A DNA stretch of 64,000 nt from Lyophyllum atratum (lineage: Eukaryota; Basidiomycota; Agaricomycetes; Agaricales; Lyophyllaceae), in assembly GCA_014905825.1 (NCBI GenBank), contig JACGCN010000007.1, positions 1,736,001 through 1,800,000 on the forward strand. The letters are read 5' to 3'. Shown here piece by piece: positions 35,280 through 48,220 of this stretch. Position 1 is the first letter of the stretch, and each line of letters opens with the position of its first letter. The notes under the pieces are model-generated. The model ran no database searches and was not told the DNA's origin. It saw only the letters and a list, made by a program, of their open reading frames with translations. Both the position numbers and the translations under genes were made by a program.

Positions 35280-37419
35280 TCAAGCCTCAGAAGCGTAAAT
35301 GAGCAGATCAATCGCCTCGCAGGACCTCGGAACAATTTTGCATTCGAAAGGAAGAGGTTGACTGTCAGCGGATGTCTTAGATATCCGGTACAGCAGATTA
35401 GGGCGACCAAGTACCTTATTAAAGTTGGGGTATAGTTGGGCTCCGGAAGTATAGGGTTTCCATCCTTGTCTTCTGCTGGGAGGATTTTGAAGAGTGCCAA
35501 AGTGGTGACCAACATGATGAAGATCATATTGTTTGCGAGCTCGCTCCCGGGGCAGCCCCTAGAAGCAGCGATTACACATCAATTGGAGTGCGTGTTGGAA
35601 AAGTACATACCGTCTACCAAACCCGAAGACATAAAGGCGGGGGTCCGGTGGGAGCGACTGCGAAAGCTTGCTGTGGTTGGGCAAAAATCGTTCGGGTTTG
35701 AATTCGAACGGTTCGGGGTATACGTTTGGATCATGAGTAAAAGCCCTAAATTCAAGAAATGTGGTAAGTCCCTTTCGTCACCACAAGTTGAGTAAATGAC
35801 GCACCAGACATTCGCGAGAATGTATGTTCCGGAAGGAATAAAATAGTCTTTAACAATGTCATCGCCGCGTACAGCACGCGAGACTGTGCAATCGAACGCG
35901 CACATTCGTTAGTGATACGAGGTGTTGTTAATAAGTCTACTAACTCAATGGTGTAGGCGGGTGCCACCGGAACACCTCCTTGATGATACACTCAATAAAC
36001 GGGAGTCGTTCGCGATCTGCAAATGTAGGGAGGGTGCCAGAATCCAGGACTGAATCGATCTCTTGCTGAGCCTTTGCTTGTATATCTGGGTGCCGAGCCA
36101 TCAGAAGGAAGAAGGTGGAAAGCACGCTCGAGCTCTTGAATGAAAAATCAGCCCTGATACTGCAGTCCTACGATTTGACAAGAAACCTACGGTCTCTATA
36201 CCCGCTGAGGACGTGCACATTTAGATACCGAGCGCGAAAATCAAACATGTCAAACTGACCTCCGTTTATGACGCCCGCAGTGAACTTTAGGGTGTCCAGA
36301 TCTGCCTGGCTCATTGTCTCGACTTTACCGTTGAGATGGTTGGCCGTGAAGGATGGTTCTGCCATGCCATTCATCTAAACTGGTCTTAAGTAACACTGGT
36401 CATAGAAGATTGTAATGGCGCACAGCTTGTTCCCTGACTTTCAAGAATGGAGTATCCATGAGACGATCGTGGAGGTCTCGGTTGCTTCTGGCGGTACGTT
36501 TGAACGCCGTTCCTGGCCAACCTTCGGGCAGGAACCTTACTGCATATCGAACATATCCGTCAAGGCAAAGAGTATGGATCAATTTACTTCTGACACTCAC
36601 GGGTAGGGAAAATATCCACCGCATACCTGTTGGGCGAAATGAGTTGACCAGCGATTGCGACGGCCTCGCGAGCCAAAGCCATCAGGGAATCATGTTCACT
36701 TTCTACCCTATGGTCGTATGTGAAATGCAGTAAACTACCCGACAAGGCACTGCGAACAACGTCAGCTCTGACTATTATATCCCATGTTCGTTCTTACTTT
36801 TGAATATGACGAAGAAACCCTGTAGGGTCATCCAAGAGCTTTTTGGCGAACGCGTGAGCCTCTTTCACATGGGTAGCATGGTACGCTTGGAGACTTGACG
36901 TGTTCATCTCCTTGCGCATGAGTTTTCGGCCTCTCCGAACTTCTTCACCATAAGGCATGAATAGTATCGTCTGATCAAACCCGCTTCTGCTCAGGTTCAG
37001 GAAAATGAAAGAAAAAAACTTGGCAAACTCTTACAGTTCTACCATTCGCCTCCTTGGCCTATCCGAATACTGCGTCGATTCGAATAATCGCATCGCTAAC
37101 TCATACGAGTTTATAATCACAAGTTTCCGCGAAAAGACCTTGGCGAGTACAACGTCACCTGTTAAGCAGTGAGGTGTTGAACGGGGTGGAATAGGTTGCA
37201 GATCGTCTCACCATAAATTGTGGCCCATTCTGTAAACTTTATCCAGGGCGTCTGCTTGGAGATTTGCAGCGCGTTTCCGAAAAAGAAAGTTCCCGGAGGG
37301 CTTGGAGGTAGTGCCTTGATTCTAGTCGATCGCCGCCTTAGAATCAAAGAGATAAAGACAGTGAAAAGTGCCGCTGCTGCCAACTGAAGGGTCAGTGGGG
37401 GAGGTAAGAGATGCATCAT
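35280..37419 (-). CDS. Cytochrome P450 (no. 2)
   Basis: This is a membrane-anchored fungal P450 of the multifunctional O-methylsterigmatocystin-oxidoreductase-like group. The N-terminal anchor is followed by [18 protein letters not shown]. The body includes WIFSLP and the I-helix motif A-G-I-E-T-S (split by an intron), then [20 protein letters not shown]. The K-helix is E-V-F-R in [14 protein letters not shown]. The tail reads [18 protein letters not shown] and the haem loop [14 protein letters not shown], divided by an intron inside the second Arg codon. The C-terminus ends [11 protein letters not shown]. All key residues are present, so the enzyme looks functional. The ATG at 37419 is chosen because it starts right at the membrane anchor; an in-frame ATG at 37494 would add 25 residues. 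Stop at 35280-35282. Confidence 0.88.
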
Positions 37420-39083
37420 CACGGCAAAGGCCACCTTGAGCTCAATTTGTATATCAAGAAAGGAACCGAATGGGCAGGGTGAATCGTGAATCACCGGGGA
37501 CTGGGAGATGTTGCTAATTTTGAATTCAGTAAATCAGAATCAGACAACTCGGAGTATTAGGGTGGTGTCGACATTCACGGCGCTGGGGAAGCATCGTGGA
37601 GCATATATGGGGTCTTTCCATACTCAAGTAATCCCGATAGGCTCTCCAGCGCCATCTGACAAAGATCAGGGTGGGATGTCTGCCATCTGGCCAAGGCAGC
37701 AACGCAGTTCATCATCCCAAACGCCGCTTGCACGTTGACAATGATGCTGCCTCATACATGAGTGTTCATGATCATGCAAAATGTTAACGTTCCATTCTTG
37801 CCTTTGACGCGTTAGAGTTGCATCCGAGTCGCTGCCTTCCGCGCATGGGTCTCCCGAGATCAGTTATCGAGGTCAACGAGGAAGTCTTTGAGGAAGTAGG
37901 ACATCTAGATTGTGAGAGAATGTTCACGATGTCCACCCTGCCCCGCCTCGAGGCTCGCTTGTGCAGATGATTAAAGAGCTTAAACAAATTTACCCCGGGG
38001 GGATCAGCTACATTTGTTGATTGATCCGGCGGCTTCGTGGCAGCCCCAGAGTGTTGCCAAACAAGATCATCGCGTGCAACTTCCCATGTTCCATAGTGTT
38101 CCATTCAAGCCAAATTCAAGCTTCGTGCTTGCTTTTTTCATGTCCTTGGAGCTGATATAAAGCTTGACACCAGGTTCAAAACACTTGAGGGTCACGGAAA
38201 TAAAACCTCAGATCAACCTCGCGGTACGAATTTTCCGAAGTTCGTCATAATTTATACAATTTTTACATTCATACACATGCGGTCATTCACGAGTATCGCA
38301 CAAGTATCTAGCATATATATGCTTAATTCATCTCTCCCTTTACCACGAGAAATCAAATTACCTTGCAGGCGAATATAATCTCCTCCGACCGGAGGCCATC
38401 AAGGATGCGTTCCGAGGAGTTCATCTTTCTACAACCCCTTCGTCAGACTTGTCTTCCTCGCCTTTCCGAATGGCTGGGACCAGTGTCCGGGAACTCCATC
38501 GGCGCAAACTTCAGCCAAGGATTCACCTACGAGCATCGTTTACTACATACTTGCCTGGAGCGCCAATCTTGCCTGTGGCCCGAGAACCGCACCAGCAATA
38601 ATGCACGCTACCTCCTTCACAGTCGCGAGCCCCTTCATCAACCCCCGATAGCTTTCGTAATCCCTGCGTTCCCTATCGCCTTCACGACGTCGAGGAATGT
38701 GTTCGCAACCAGCATTGTCGCGGGAGCATTTATCGTTCATGCAGGGTGGAGCGGCCCGTCCGCACTTACGATATAGTTGCTTATGAGTGATTCGAGTGCG
38801 CAAATTACCAGGGCAATGTCATCACACGATACGCATCCCAGCGCGATCAAGATACCCCAGATCGCCTAATTTGAAGAGGTAGGCAGGCAACATGCCAAGG
38901 GTGCCCCAGGTGCTATTAAAGTTGTGCGCGGAAGCCACGGGTCATGGACATAGCTCGAAGTCGTGATACAGGTGTCTATAAAGATCTAAAGAATACAAGA
39001 GTAAGTGAAGTCGCGAGGCATGGGTACAATCTGGACAATACACGAACGAAGTCCAACAAAAAGTCATACAGCGTGCTCACACC
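37420..39083. other. Intergenic stretch
   Basis: Apart from the possible gene remnant at about 38640-38935, no coding region can be supported. The left end holds the promoter of P450 no. 2 and the right end the 3' side of the MFS gene. Confidence 0.4.
38640..38935 (-). pseudogene. Possible decayed gene fragment
   Basis: On the minus strand two protein-like blocks lie in succession: TWGTLGMLPAYLFKLGDLGY and, further on, ATMLVANTFLDVVKAIG. Each is hydrophobic/amphipathic and coherent, but the second block is preceded by an in-frame stop (38720 region) and no start or end can be placed. Family unknown. Confidence 0.25.
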
Positions 39084-41301
39084 TCACCGCGTCTGCCCAT
39101 CCCCATCCCCACCCACCAGCCCCTTCTCCACCGCCCCCACCTCCACCTTCTCCTTCTCCTCAACCCCCCACTCCTTATCCGTCGACGTGCTCAACGGCAG
39201 CCCCCGCATACCCAACGACGCCACCAGCCCCAGCCCCGCAATCCCCGTCACCACCAGCCACGTCAGCCTCAGCGCCTCCCCAAACGCCTCCCTGACTTGC
39301 GATCGCAGCGGCTCCGGCAGGGCCCCAAGCTCAGCAATGACTTCATAGAACACGGCCGTGCCCCCCGGAAACAGGGTAGTAAACTCGCTGGGAAGTTTAG
39401 TCTGCATGGCGTTTTGTAGGACAGCGCCGCCTATCGTGACGGACCACACCTATCATCGTGTAACAAATAAAGCATGGGTCAGGTTCGGGGATGCACAGTG
39501 TAGGCAGGGGTCCGACGTACCCCAGCGAATTGCCGCAAAAACGCAAAGAACGCAAGCGAATGCGGCGCCGCCGACAAAGGCAACGGCGCCAACACCGGGA
39601 AATACGTCGCCGAATAAACGATCCCAAACCCTACCCCCGCCACAATCTGTAATCCCAGCACCACACCAACGCCTGTCGTCGACTCCACCGACCCGAACAG
39701 CCCCATCGCCAGAACGATGATCACCCACCCTACCCAGCTCTGTGGTCGGTATCGGCCGGTGCGGGCTATGGACAGGCCGGTGAAGATGGAGAAGGGGGCT
39801 ACGGTGAAGGCTAAGGGGAAGAGCTCGACGCCGGATCGGATGGGGGAGGATCCTTTGCAGGCTTGGAAGTAGACGGGGAGGTAGACTGGGGTCGGGGTTA
39901 GGAGGCATTGGTGGGTGATATAAGGAAAGGTGGACGTACAGACGAGAGTTACGAAGGGGATAGCGGCGAAGAAGATCTGGAGGTAGCTTATGGGAAGGTA
40001 AGGTTTAGTGCGTAGGGTAAGAGAACATCGAGACATACCCGCTTAGGCTGGTGCGGTTGGAAATGGCGGCGTAGGGTACCTGTCGACCGTTCAGTGAGAT
40101 GCAAAGGTAAAGAGTAGGCGGGGGCTACGTACAATTGGATGACTGGCCCAGCGAATTTCGTAGACGAAGAAACAAACGAGGCCAACAATCCCAAGGATGA
40201 GTGGCACCAAAACTTGGGGCGAAGACCAACTAAAGGTAATGCCGGCCCAAGTCAATGCGATGGCAAGCGAAACGGAACTAGCGATGACCAGGAAACTTCC
40301 ACTGCGGACCGTCAGAACATGACTGTTCGAGATAGGGTAGGTAACGTACAACCAATCCATCTTCGCAAGTTTCTTGCGCACATCGCCTTGAGGGGTTTTG
40401 AGGCGCAGAAATATGATAGTAAGGAGTACACCAAGTCCGACTAGGGGTAGGTTCAAATCTACAGCTCGAGGTCAGCGGAGTGTCACAGGAAAGAGAGAGG
40501 CGGGAGGACAGAATAGCCATCTCCAAGCTCCGCCGCGTGCTAAAGCTCCTCCAATGGCTGGTCCAATGCCCGCCGTTATACACCATGTGCTAAGGCATCT
40601 TGAGATTGAATGTATGTACCAGGAACGGGGTTACTCACAGTTGCAAGAGGCCGTTGTAGACACCCCGTTCCTTGAGTGATACAATGTCCGAGAGGATGAT
40701 GCTGGAAACAGACAGCAGCCCCGCACCTCCGCTTCCCTGCACAACTGAAACGCGTGTCCGTCAGCAGCAGGTCCCAGATAATGGGCTGGCTGGGGATTCA
40801 CCTCTTCCAGCAATAAGCATGTTCATATCACGCGCCAATCCGCAAACGAGACTCCCTACCCCAAACAAGACCATGGAAGCAAGTAGGACTGGGCGGCGAC
40901 CAAAGATCTATACGCACTGTCAGCATTCCGAGTGTTTAGTTTGAAAAAGTGGGTCTCACCTGTGCTAACCCGCCCGACATGGGCATGAAAGCCGTCGCAG
41001 CAATATTATAGGCCGATCCAACCCAAATGAAGTCCTTGCCATTCAAAGCACTAGCAATCGTTGGAAGAGCTGTGGATATCGAGGTCTGTAGGCATTTCGT
41101 GAACGTGGTTAGTGACCCGTATTAAATTCAAGGTGGTGAGAAACATACGGCTTCTAATAGAGCAACGAAGTACGATAAATTGATGACGCCGATGATAGCC
41201 CAAAATCTGAGATTCTTGGGGACGGCCTGCCCTTCATGCTCGTTGGGTAGGACTTCTTTGGGTGTCAGGGAACCGTTCCCTTCAGGGCTGGCTTCGCCCA
41301 T
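39084..41301 (-). CDS. MFS transporter, DHA2-type (14-TMS) drug:H+ antiporter
   Basis: This is a plasma-membrane proton-driven exporter of toxins and secondary metabolites by family. The N-terminal exon has a hydrophilic tail and then FWAIIGVINLSYFVALLEA (helix 1). Next come FGRRPVLLASMVLFGVGS, antiporter motif C as TAGIGPAIGGALARGG, WRWLFYLNLP, and LPVYFQACKGSSPIRSGVEL in the second half. The last helix is followed by an acidic/basic cytosolic tail ending GGDGDGQTR. Around eight or nine introns interrupt it, with no break seen. Stop at 39084-39086; the ATG at 41301 fits the usual short N-terminus. It lies between P450 no. 2 and the desaturases, and is the natural export candidate for the putative cluster. 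Confidence 0.88.
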
Positions 41302-41855
41302 GATGTTAGTGAAGGTCTGCGGCGAGTAACTTGCGAACGTTGGCGGCGAAATGGACCCAAGTACACTCTTTCAATGTGTGACTTGCTTGTGATACGCTTT
41401 CGTCTTCCATCTTGTCGGCTGCATTCCGAGTAAGCACTGCCTACGACTGTGCGTCAGCAAGGGCATCCTGGCCGATCAGAATGGGTGCCCAAGGGATAGG
41501 AATAGACTGAAGGTATCATGGAAGGAATTCGTTGACGGTATCATAGAAGCTCGTCAGGAGACAGCAGCTGCGCATGGTTGGAGTTAGAGCTGAGGAGAAG
41601 CTGTTTTGACGAGATCACAGAAGCTGATGGTCAATATGGTTCGGTTGACCAGTTGAACCTAGCTCGAAAATTCGGCCCGTCCGGGCCCTGCCGAGCAGTG
41701 CCGAGCCATCAAACTACAATGATGAGATGGATTCGGAGACGATCTATCGGCAGTGATCTCCTCTGATCTCTTGATCCTTCTAACTCCAGCCTGCCATAAG
41801 ATGTTAAGAGACTCGGCGCACCTGACACCTCGTTCTTGATCCTTCCTTCACCGCC
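41302..41855. promoter_or_regulatory. Divergent promoter region, MFS / DUF6534
   Basis: About 550 bp separate two start codons pointing away from each other, so both promoters must lie here. No specific binding motif was recognised. Confidence 0.5.
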
Positions 41856-43983
41856 ATGGCTGAACTCATCCCCGCCACGCCTGGTAGCCTCAAGCACGAA
41901 GACCTCGAGCGCACCATAGGCGTGTTCTTCGTCGGATACATATTCGCGATGGTCCTGTATGGCTTCACATTCTTCCGTGCGTATCTACGAAGCGATAACA
42001 GCGGTGATCAGTCGACTGAGCGAAGGAACTCTGAACAGAATCATACATGTACTATTCCCGGTACCCTAGGGACCATTGGGCAACGAAATCGACAGTACGT
42101 ACTTGGATTCCATGAACTCACATTAGAGTCCTGATCGCTATCCACTATATCAGGTTGCGCTTCTATGGTAGGTCTGAAATTATGACATGCATGAACCATA
42201 CGCTGAGAATGTTGATTGCAGTCTCGTTGATACTGCCTTGACCGGCCTATGTATGTATTCGTACAGCTAGGAAGACTTCCGAGTACTGATGAAACTTCAT
42301 CTCATAAGTATCACAAACGTACGTCGACTCCACTCCTCGATGAAGCCATCTCTAAATCATTTTCCCTCAGGTTGTACTTCTATATGGTGGATCTATTCCC
42401 TTATACCCTCACTGTTGAATTCGCCACCACGTAAGTACGGAATTATTGCTTCTCACTGGGCACTAATCACTTCATCTCCAGACCCTTCTGTGTCAGTCTT
42501 ATTCCCTATTTTCCTGCTATGATCCTGATATTGATGATCTGGCATCTAGGCCCAGCTACTGCTATCCGTACGTGACCCCCTTTCTCGCCTGCATCTTTCA
42601 TCGCTAACTCAGGCTCTAGGCTATCGTAGTCTTCATTGCCCAATTGTACGGAACCCCGAACCTAAAATCTCCTTCAGCGTTGATAGTTGCTAACTTGGTC
42701 TTCCAGGTACTATGCCGCTGGTGTTTGGTCTGGTGAGTATCCTTAAGATGAAAAACAATATCTTCCACTTATCATCTTCAATCCAGCGACCAAAAACGCC
42801 GTCGTGGCCGGTCTTATCGTGAGTGCGGTCGGGCGGGCACCCCACTGAGAGAGTCTAACAACTCTCTATAGGCATTATTCTCCACCGCTGGCTTTGTTCT
42901 TGGCATCGGTACGCTCTTTGGCACATCTCTACAACATGCTTATCCCTGATATCCCATGTACCCAGCCATGTCCGTCCAGCTCTTCCAGAACAGAGACCTC
43001 TCCCATCTCGCATCAAGTCCCAATAAGGTAACAGCCTCCGGTCTGATCCACGTCCTTGCGTGTCGCTGAAGCCCTTTACTCTGGTAGGCGGTCGCGGGTG
43101 TATACTTTGGAATGGTCGCGGCTTCAGCCGTAGTAGCCTCTGGCTTCTTGTCCATGTCCCACCTCCCAGCACCCTACAAGGCGTACGCCCAATTCCAAGC
43201 CAAGTTACTTCAGGATGACGCTAACGTTTGCCTTATTATAGCATCAGAGGCCCATTCGACGCAATCGTCTCGTACGTCGTCAGCCGTGGAGGAGCCGCCA
43301 CTATCGTTCAACTCGCCCTTGTCTTCGTCGTATGTCATCTCCACCCCTCCAATGCATCCCGAAATATGAACCTTCATCTTCTTCTCACCAGTTCGTAGGG
43401 ACCCCATCACGCATCTACTGGATGCCCTTCCACGTCACGGCCGTAAAACGTGGGTATTAACCTGCTTAACGCTGTCCCCGTGCTGACCGTCCCCCTCCCC
43501 TCCGCAGTGTTCGTTGTCGGCGCCATCACCATGTACGCCTCTCCCACCCCCGCTTCTCTATCTTCAATCCCACTGACCCTCTCCTTTCCCCAGGCTCAAC
43601 TCCCGCGACGGCGGCGAAACCAACCTCGGCAAGGAAGAGCGCTGGGGCACCAGCTCCGCCGTCACCCGCACCATCGGCGGCACCACCGTCGGGAACGGCA
43701 TCCAGTCCGGTATGGAATTCACCACCGGCAAAGTGAGTCGTATATCTGGGGGGTGGTGTAATGACTTAAGACGGTACTGAGACGTGAAGTGACAGCCTCC
43801 GATCGTTATTGAGGTGGAGCAGTCGACGCAGCAGGATATGGATAAGATCAATTATGGTATTGATAGTACTGTGAGTGGCCTTTGGTCGTCTCTGCTTGTA
43901 AGGATAGGGGGCTTATGATGGGTTGCTTTTTGGGAATAGCATAGGTACGGAGATGGGAAGGAACACGGGTATTGAGGACGTGA
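41856..43983 (+). CDS. DUF6534 integral membrane protein (copy 3, divergent subfamily)
   Basis: This is another seven-helix DUF6534 protein of unknown activity. Reading through many short introns gives: LERTIGVFFVGYIFAMVLYG, QSYMYYSRYPRDHWATKST, LVDTALTGL, LYFYMVDLFPYTLTVEFAT, FIAQLYYAAGVWSATKNAV, FSTAGFVLGIAMSVQLFQ, GVYFGMVAASAVVASGFLS, RGPFDAIVSYVVSRGGAAT, IYWMPFHVTAVKLFVV and MLNSRDGGETNLG. Frames connect at every junction tried, including a 10-nt micro-exon near 42309-42318. The order matches copies 1 and 4 (helix 1, Y-x-R-Y-P, W-x-x-x-K, LNSR), but residues differ widely. Two ends are possible: stop at 43981-43983 with a last intron, or 43916-43918 without it. Confidence 0.72.
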
Positions 43984-44906
43984 CGTGGGAATGGCTTGGA
44001 CCGCTTTTGCTTGTACGGATCTAATGTCCCTACTTGTGTGCTCGCATCGGGCTTTCGGAAGTGGTCGGACGATGGTTATGATACTACTACTAGTTGTAAC
44101 TTGTGTCGTGTGTAGTGTGTGTAGTACTTGGATATCGATGTTGTACCGTAATATTATCTATCTATCTATCTATGTGTCCGACTCGGAACAAGAGGACCTT
44201 GCCTAATCGCCCTAGGTCTTCAGTCATTGGACAGAGCTCTTGATCGCTGTCTGTAAGTATGCCAGTGGACTTCGACTTCCATGGTTGACACGGTGCTGCG
44301 GCCATCTTATCTGCCTTCTATCACAGCACCGGCTGAGCCCTGACCCGTGCGACGTCGCCTCGGGCTCGGACATGTCAGTGGATAGTACCTTATAGGAACC
44401 GCCGGCGCCACCTTGAAAGCTGCCGTACTTGACAGCTCACGGCTTTCTTGGCCTGTTCGCAAGTTACACGATCCAACGTCTGTAAGCTCACAAAAGTGGT
44501 ACCTTGAAGCTAAGTACCGCCGGCGCGACCCTGAAAGGCTTCCGTACTTGACAGCTTACGGCTTTCTTTGGCCTGTTCGTAAGTTACGCGATCCAACGTC
44601 TGTAAGCTCCGGGCTCAGTAACTATAACACAAAGTACTTCTCAAGGACTTGTAAGCAGGCTGATCTCGGCGCATCCCTGATTTTTCACGTGTAGTTCAAC
44701 CTATCAGGAGCAAGATTGCGCGTCGAAACAGCTTCTTGGACTGTCATACGGGACTGGCGACCAGCCTAATGCTGTGCGTATCAACTCAAACTTGCGGCGT
44801 AGCAGGCGGTAACGCGGCGAGTCGACCGTCGCATCATGGAAGCAACCAGGGCGACTTACTGGAAGACGACCAAAAACATGCCCGGCATAAGTATGAAACG
44901 CTATCT
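43984..44906. other. Intergenic stretch with tandem duplication
   Basis: No gene supported. It contains the tandem repeat at 44385-44609 and a short TCTA run at 44157-44172. Confidence 0.5.
44385..44609. repeat. Two-copy tandem repeat, about 115 bp unit
   Basis: Unit 1 (44385-44489) and unit 2 (44499-44609) share GTACCTT at the left, ACCGCCGGCG, CCGTACTTGACAGCT, ACGGCTTTCTT, GGCCTGTTCG and GATCCAACGTCTGTAAGCTC in the same order, with a few substitutions and indels. They lie just downstream of the desaturase gene stop. Confidence 0.85.
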
Positions 44907-46924
44907 CTATTTTCGTACTTTATCTACATTATCTTTGAGAACACGAGCAGGCCTCCCATACTTATTCTTGTAAAACACAATCTCGCCATCATCTTCTATG
45001 AAGCAGCATTCCGTGAAATTGCGATAAAGCGCGCGGAAGCAGCTCTACACACGCCGGAGAGTAAGGCCGTGAGTTCTATGGTGATACGGACGGCGACGTA
45101 CCGAAGAGTCGTAATTGTAGCTATCGCCGAGGAGAACCTTGATGTGCTGTGTCACCTGGGGCTGATTGTCTGTTCTATCTCAGCAACCAAGTGATATATC
45201 ATGGAAATGGTGTCGTACAGAATGGGACGGTGGAGACTGGATAGAAGCAACAGGATGACCTCAGTTCACGTCGCAAGCCGGCGTGGAGGGAAGACTTACA
45301 CAAATGATGGGCGATGTGGTCGTGACTGTTGGTAAATAGAAAAGAACAAGTCTTCAGTGCACATTGGATGATCAAACGGTGGCTAGACTAACCAGATATT
45401 GTGGAAGTAGAAGCGACCTGGCAAGACGCTTTAGTTTCCGCCAATCAGGAAGACAGGTTGGATTACTGACCGATCCAGCCGAACATAGGCCGGTCGACGG
45501 TGCATAATGCTCCACGAAAGAAGGTCCAAGTCTTGCCCCGGTAGTGGGGGACACTAGGATCTGAATGTTGCAGGAAGACGATCATGACGACCCCTAGGTA
45601 ACCGGTCAGCTCAATTCGCCGCTCCGCAAGATACGCGACACCCACAATGGTGAACGAGCTGGCACATTCGTTTCAGTCAAGGTGTAGACTTCGGTTCGGA
45701 TGATTGTCTCACCAAGTAAGGAATCAAGTATAGCTTGATGAACTGGCCTGCACCAAAGTGACGGTAGTACATCCAAAGTAGGGAGGCCACAGAAGCTACC
45801 CCGATGTTGGACATGATAATTTCACGCCGCTCGTGGGGTTTGAATAGGGGAGACGACGGAAGAATCATCTGCTCCGGCAGTTAGGCCCCGGAAGAAATCA
45901 AGAATGTAGGAAGCATACGTTCGTTCCGGGAGGATATCTAGATCATACATTCAGTAAGACGAGCTGTTGTTGAGATAGAACTCACTTCGGGTTCCCCGTT
46001 GTGTCTGTCAATAAATATACCTGCCATCCGATAACTTGCATCACAACAAGCCTTAATAGCGTATAGAGCGGCGTCTCCTCGAATAAATCATGGTACGTGT
46101 TGACATGCGTCGACTCCGAAGGTAGCCCATAATCGGATCGAGTGGATGGCACGAAATTCACGTCGCGTTCGATCGAGTTTGTTGCTTTCTACATCAAGCT
46201 GCTTAGGAAAATAGACAGGGAATCCGAGAAAGAGACACGAACATGGTGACTGCAGCCGTAGTAGACGATCAGCGTAGGATTACATGGGAGATCAAGCAAT
46301 ACATAGGACGTACGTTTGATGCGTTGAGCGCCAGTTGTAGTAGGGAACGAGGAGGGACTGGTTGTCAAGTCAATTTGACTGCGCTTCTTTTCGACGCGAT
46401 TGAATTAGGAATCTTACAGTGTGCAAAGCAAATCCGATGGCATGATTGAGCCAGGCGATCGAGGACAAGTTCCCATGACCCGCTTCGTGAGCTTGACAAA
46501 AGTCTCAGTTACTCCTCATAATTAGAGCACAAAGAGCTACTCACCTAGAGCCCACCAACCAGTGAATATCACTGACTGCGAAAACCAATACAGTCCCCAG
46601 AGAATCCATCTGACAAGATTTACGAGGACGGAAGGCATTCCAATCATCTCGAGGTAGGGCGGCACGTGGTCATCAATGCGTGCACCCAGATAGTGCACGA
46701 CTAGCGAAGAGAAAAGATCGCGACCGACGTAGTACAAAGTCTTTATCGTAGATTTCTCAAACACGCTTTTGGGAATCGCTGCCCGCAGTTCTGCCAGAGT
46801 GATCTATACGGTACGTCAGTAAACATAAAGTGGATATCAGTGATCTGCTCACCTCTGGAGGCTCGAAAGGTGTCTTCAGTCGTCTCTGATACTCCGGACT
46901 GTCGTACCAAAAATAATAAGCCAT
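44907..46924 (-). CDS. FAD2-like fatty acid desaturase A (divergent)
   Basis: This is a membrane-bound di-iron fatty acyl desaturase of the delta-12/FAD2 group, acting in the ER on lipid-bound acyl chains. Leftward from the ATG at 46924 the exons read [40 protein letters not shown] and [14 protein letters not shown] (histidine box 1, Ala in place of the usual Cys). Then follow [19 protein letters not shown] (box 2), [54 protein letters not shown] and [19 protein letters not shown] (box 3). They end [10 protein letters not shown] and [18 protein letters not shown]. All three His boxes are complete and the frame holds over about ten introns. It may be a desaturase, acetylenase or conjugase; box variants alone do not decide. 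It is one of two neighbours in the same orientation. Confidence 0.88.
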
Positions 46925-48220
46925 GGAGGTCGTCGAAGGTTAAGCCTAGCTGGCTTCTGAGCGCATCACTTGGAGAAGCGTTATATGAATCGGCCTGCTA
47001 ATGCGGCGAAGCATGCTGATGACGATGATCTATGGAATCAGCTGCTGGGGTTTGGGCGGCTTGCTTCACGGTGCGTGGTCTGCCTTGGTTTGCGGTCACG
47101 CAGATGGGACAGATTGCTTCATCTGGTAGGTTTTCTGATATGAATCGTGGCGTCAATAGTAGATTCGCCGACCCACAAGGTATCGATATCGCTACTCACG
47201 GAAAATCTCTTTCGCATCCAGAACCTGCAGTGGTGAGATGGGCATTGCCATTTCAAGATTAGAAACCATCGCTTCTGTTCGGCAAGATCTCTCACCAGTT
47301 GGGCGGACTGCTTTGTGGGGCGCGAAGATGCCGCGCATCGCATGTAAATTTATGGTCGTGATAGATGGGATGATCGATTGTTGTAAGCGACCGGAACGAA
47401 CTAATTTTCTGGGATGAAATTCAGTCGGAAGGGAGCGCTGTTTACGAGACCCGAGCATCGATAGGAGGTCAGAACATCACTACCGACAGGACTGGTGTTG
47501 GCTTGCTGCATATGGCTATGTAGAGGTGCGGAGGCGTCCCACCCATGCTCCGGGGTGAAATCCGGGAGAAGCATGATTTGCCGCGTGGGACTAAAAGTAG
47601 GCGCTCCGAGGGAGATATTCCAACAAAGACACCACGTGGAAAAGAGTTAACGATGATGACAGTTCGTCGAGACGCTCCGAGAGCGCAAGAAGTTGGATCC
47701 AGTCAGGTGTCCGGCGGCCTGATAGTTGGTGAGTGGAGTATCAAACGTGCTATGCGACGACAGAAACCGAATGAAATCTAGTGAAACGTTGACCATTGGA
47801 AGCCAGCAAGTTGATAAAGCAAGTGGCTAGAAGGTCGGCGCATCGTGGGCTGCAATCCCTCAAAGGAACATCGGGTGCCTGAAAACCTACGGGGTCATTA
47901 GAGAACAACAGAGATGAAACAGGAACATGATGTTGTGATGATCATCCCAAGGTCCGACGTGGACGAAGGGAAAAGAAGTCAGATTAGATATGGCTCAATC
48001 TATTCCCACGACTGCAGGCTTCGCGGTGATGTAAATTGTAATGGTAATAGTCGCTCTTTACGTTCACTGGAAGAAAATGAATCCAAAATGAATTGGAAGA
48101 ATCTGCGATCGTACAAGTAGTATACATCATCTAAATGACCCCGTCTGGATCAGTGATTGAATCACTATCTAGTCCTGGGACCCAGGATACATACACATCT
48201 TTTCTCAGCCTCGGGTCCTC
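46925..48220. other. Intergenic stretch between the desaturases
   Basis: No gene supported on either strand. A short minus-strand frame near 47192-47458 has no recognisable homology. The left part should contain the promoter of desaturase A. Confidence 0.45.

Noticed and set aside
44157..44172. TCTA microsatellite
   Set aside because: Only four units; trivial.
44413..44694. 93-codon ORF with an internal protein repeat
   Set aside because: It merely reads through the tandem DNA repeat; no start context, intron or homology supports it.
47192..47458. Minus-strand ORF between the desaturases
   Set aside because: No family recognised and frames do not connect across plausible introns.
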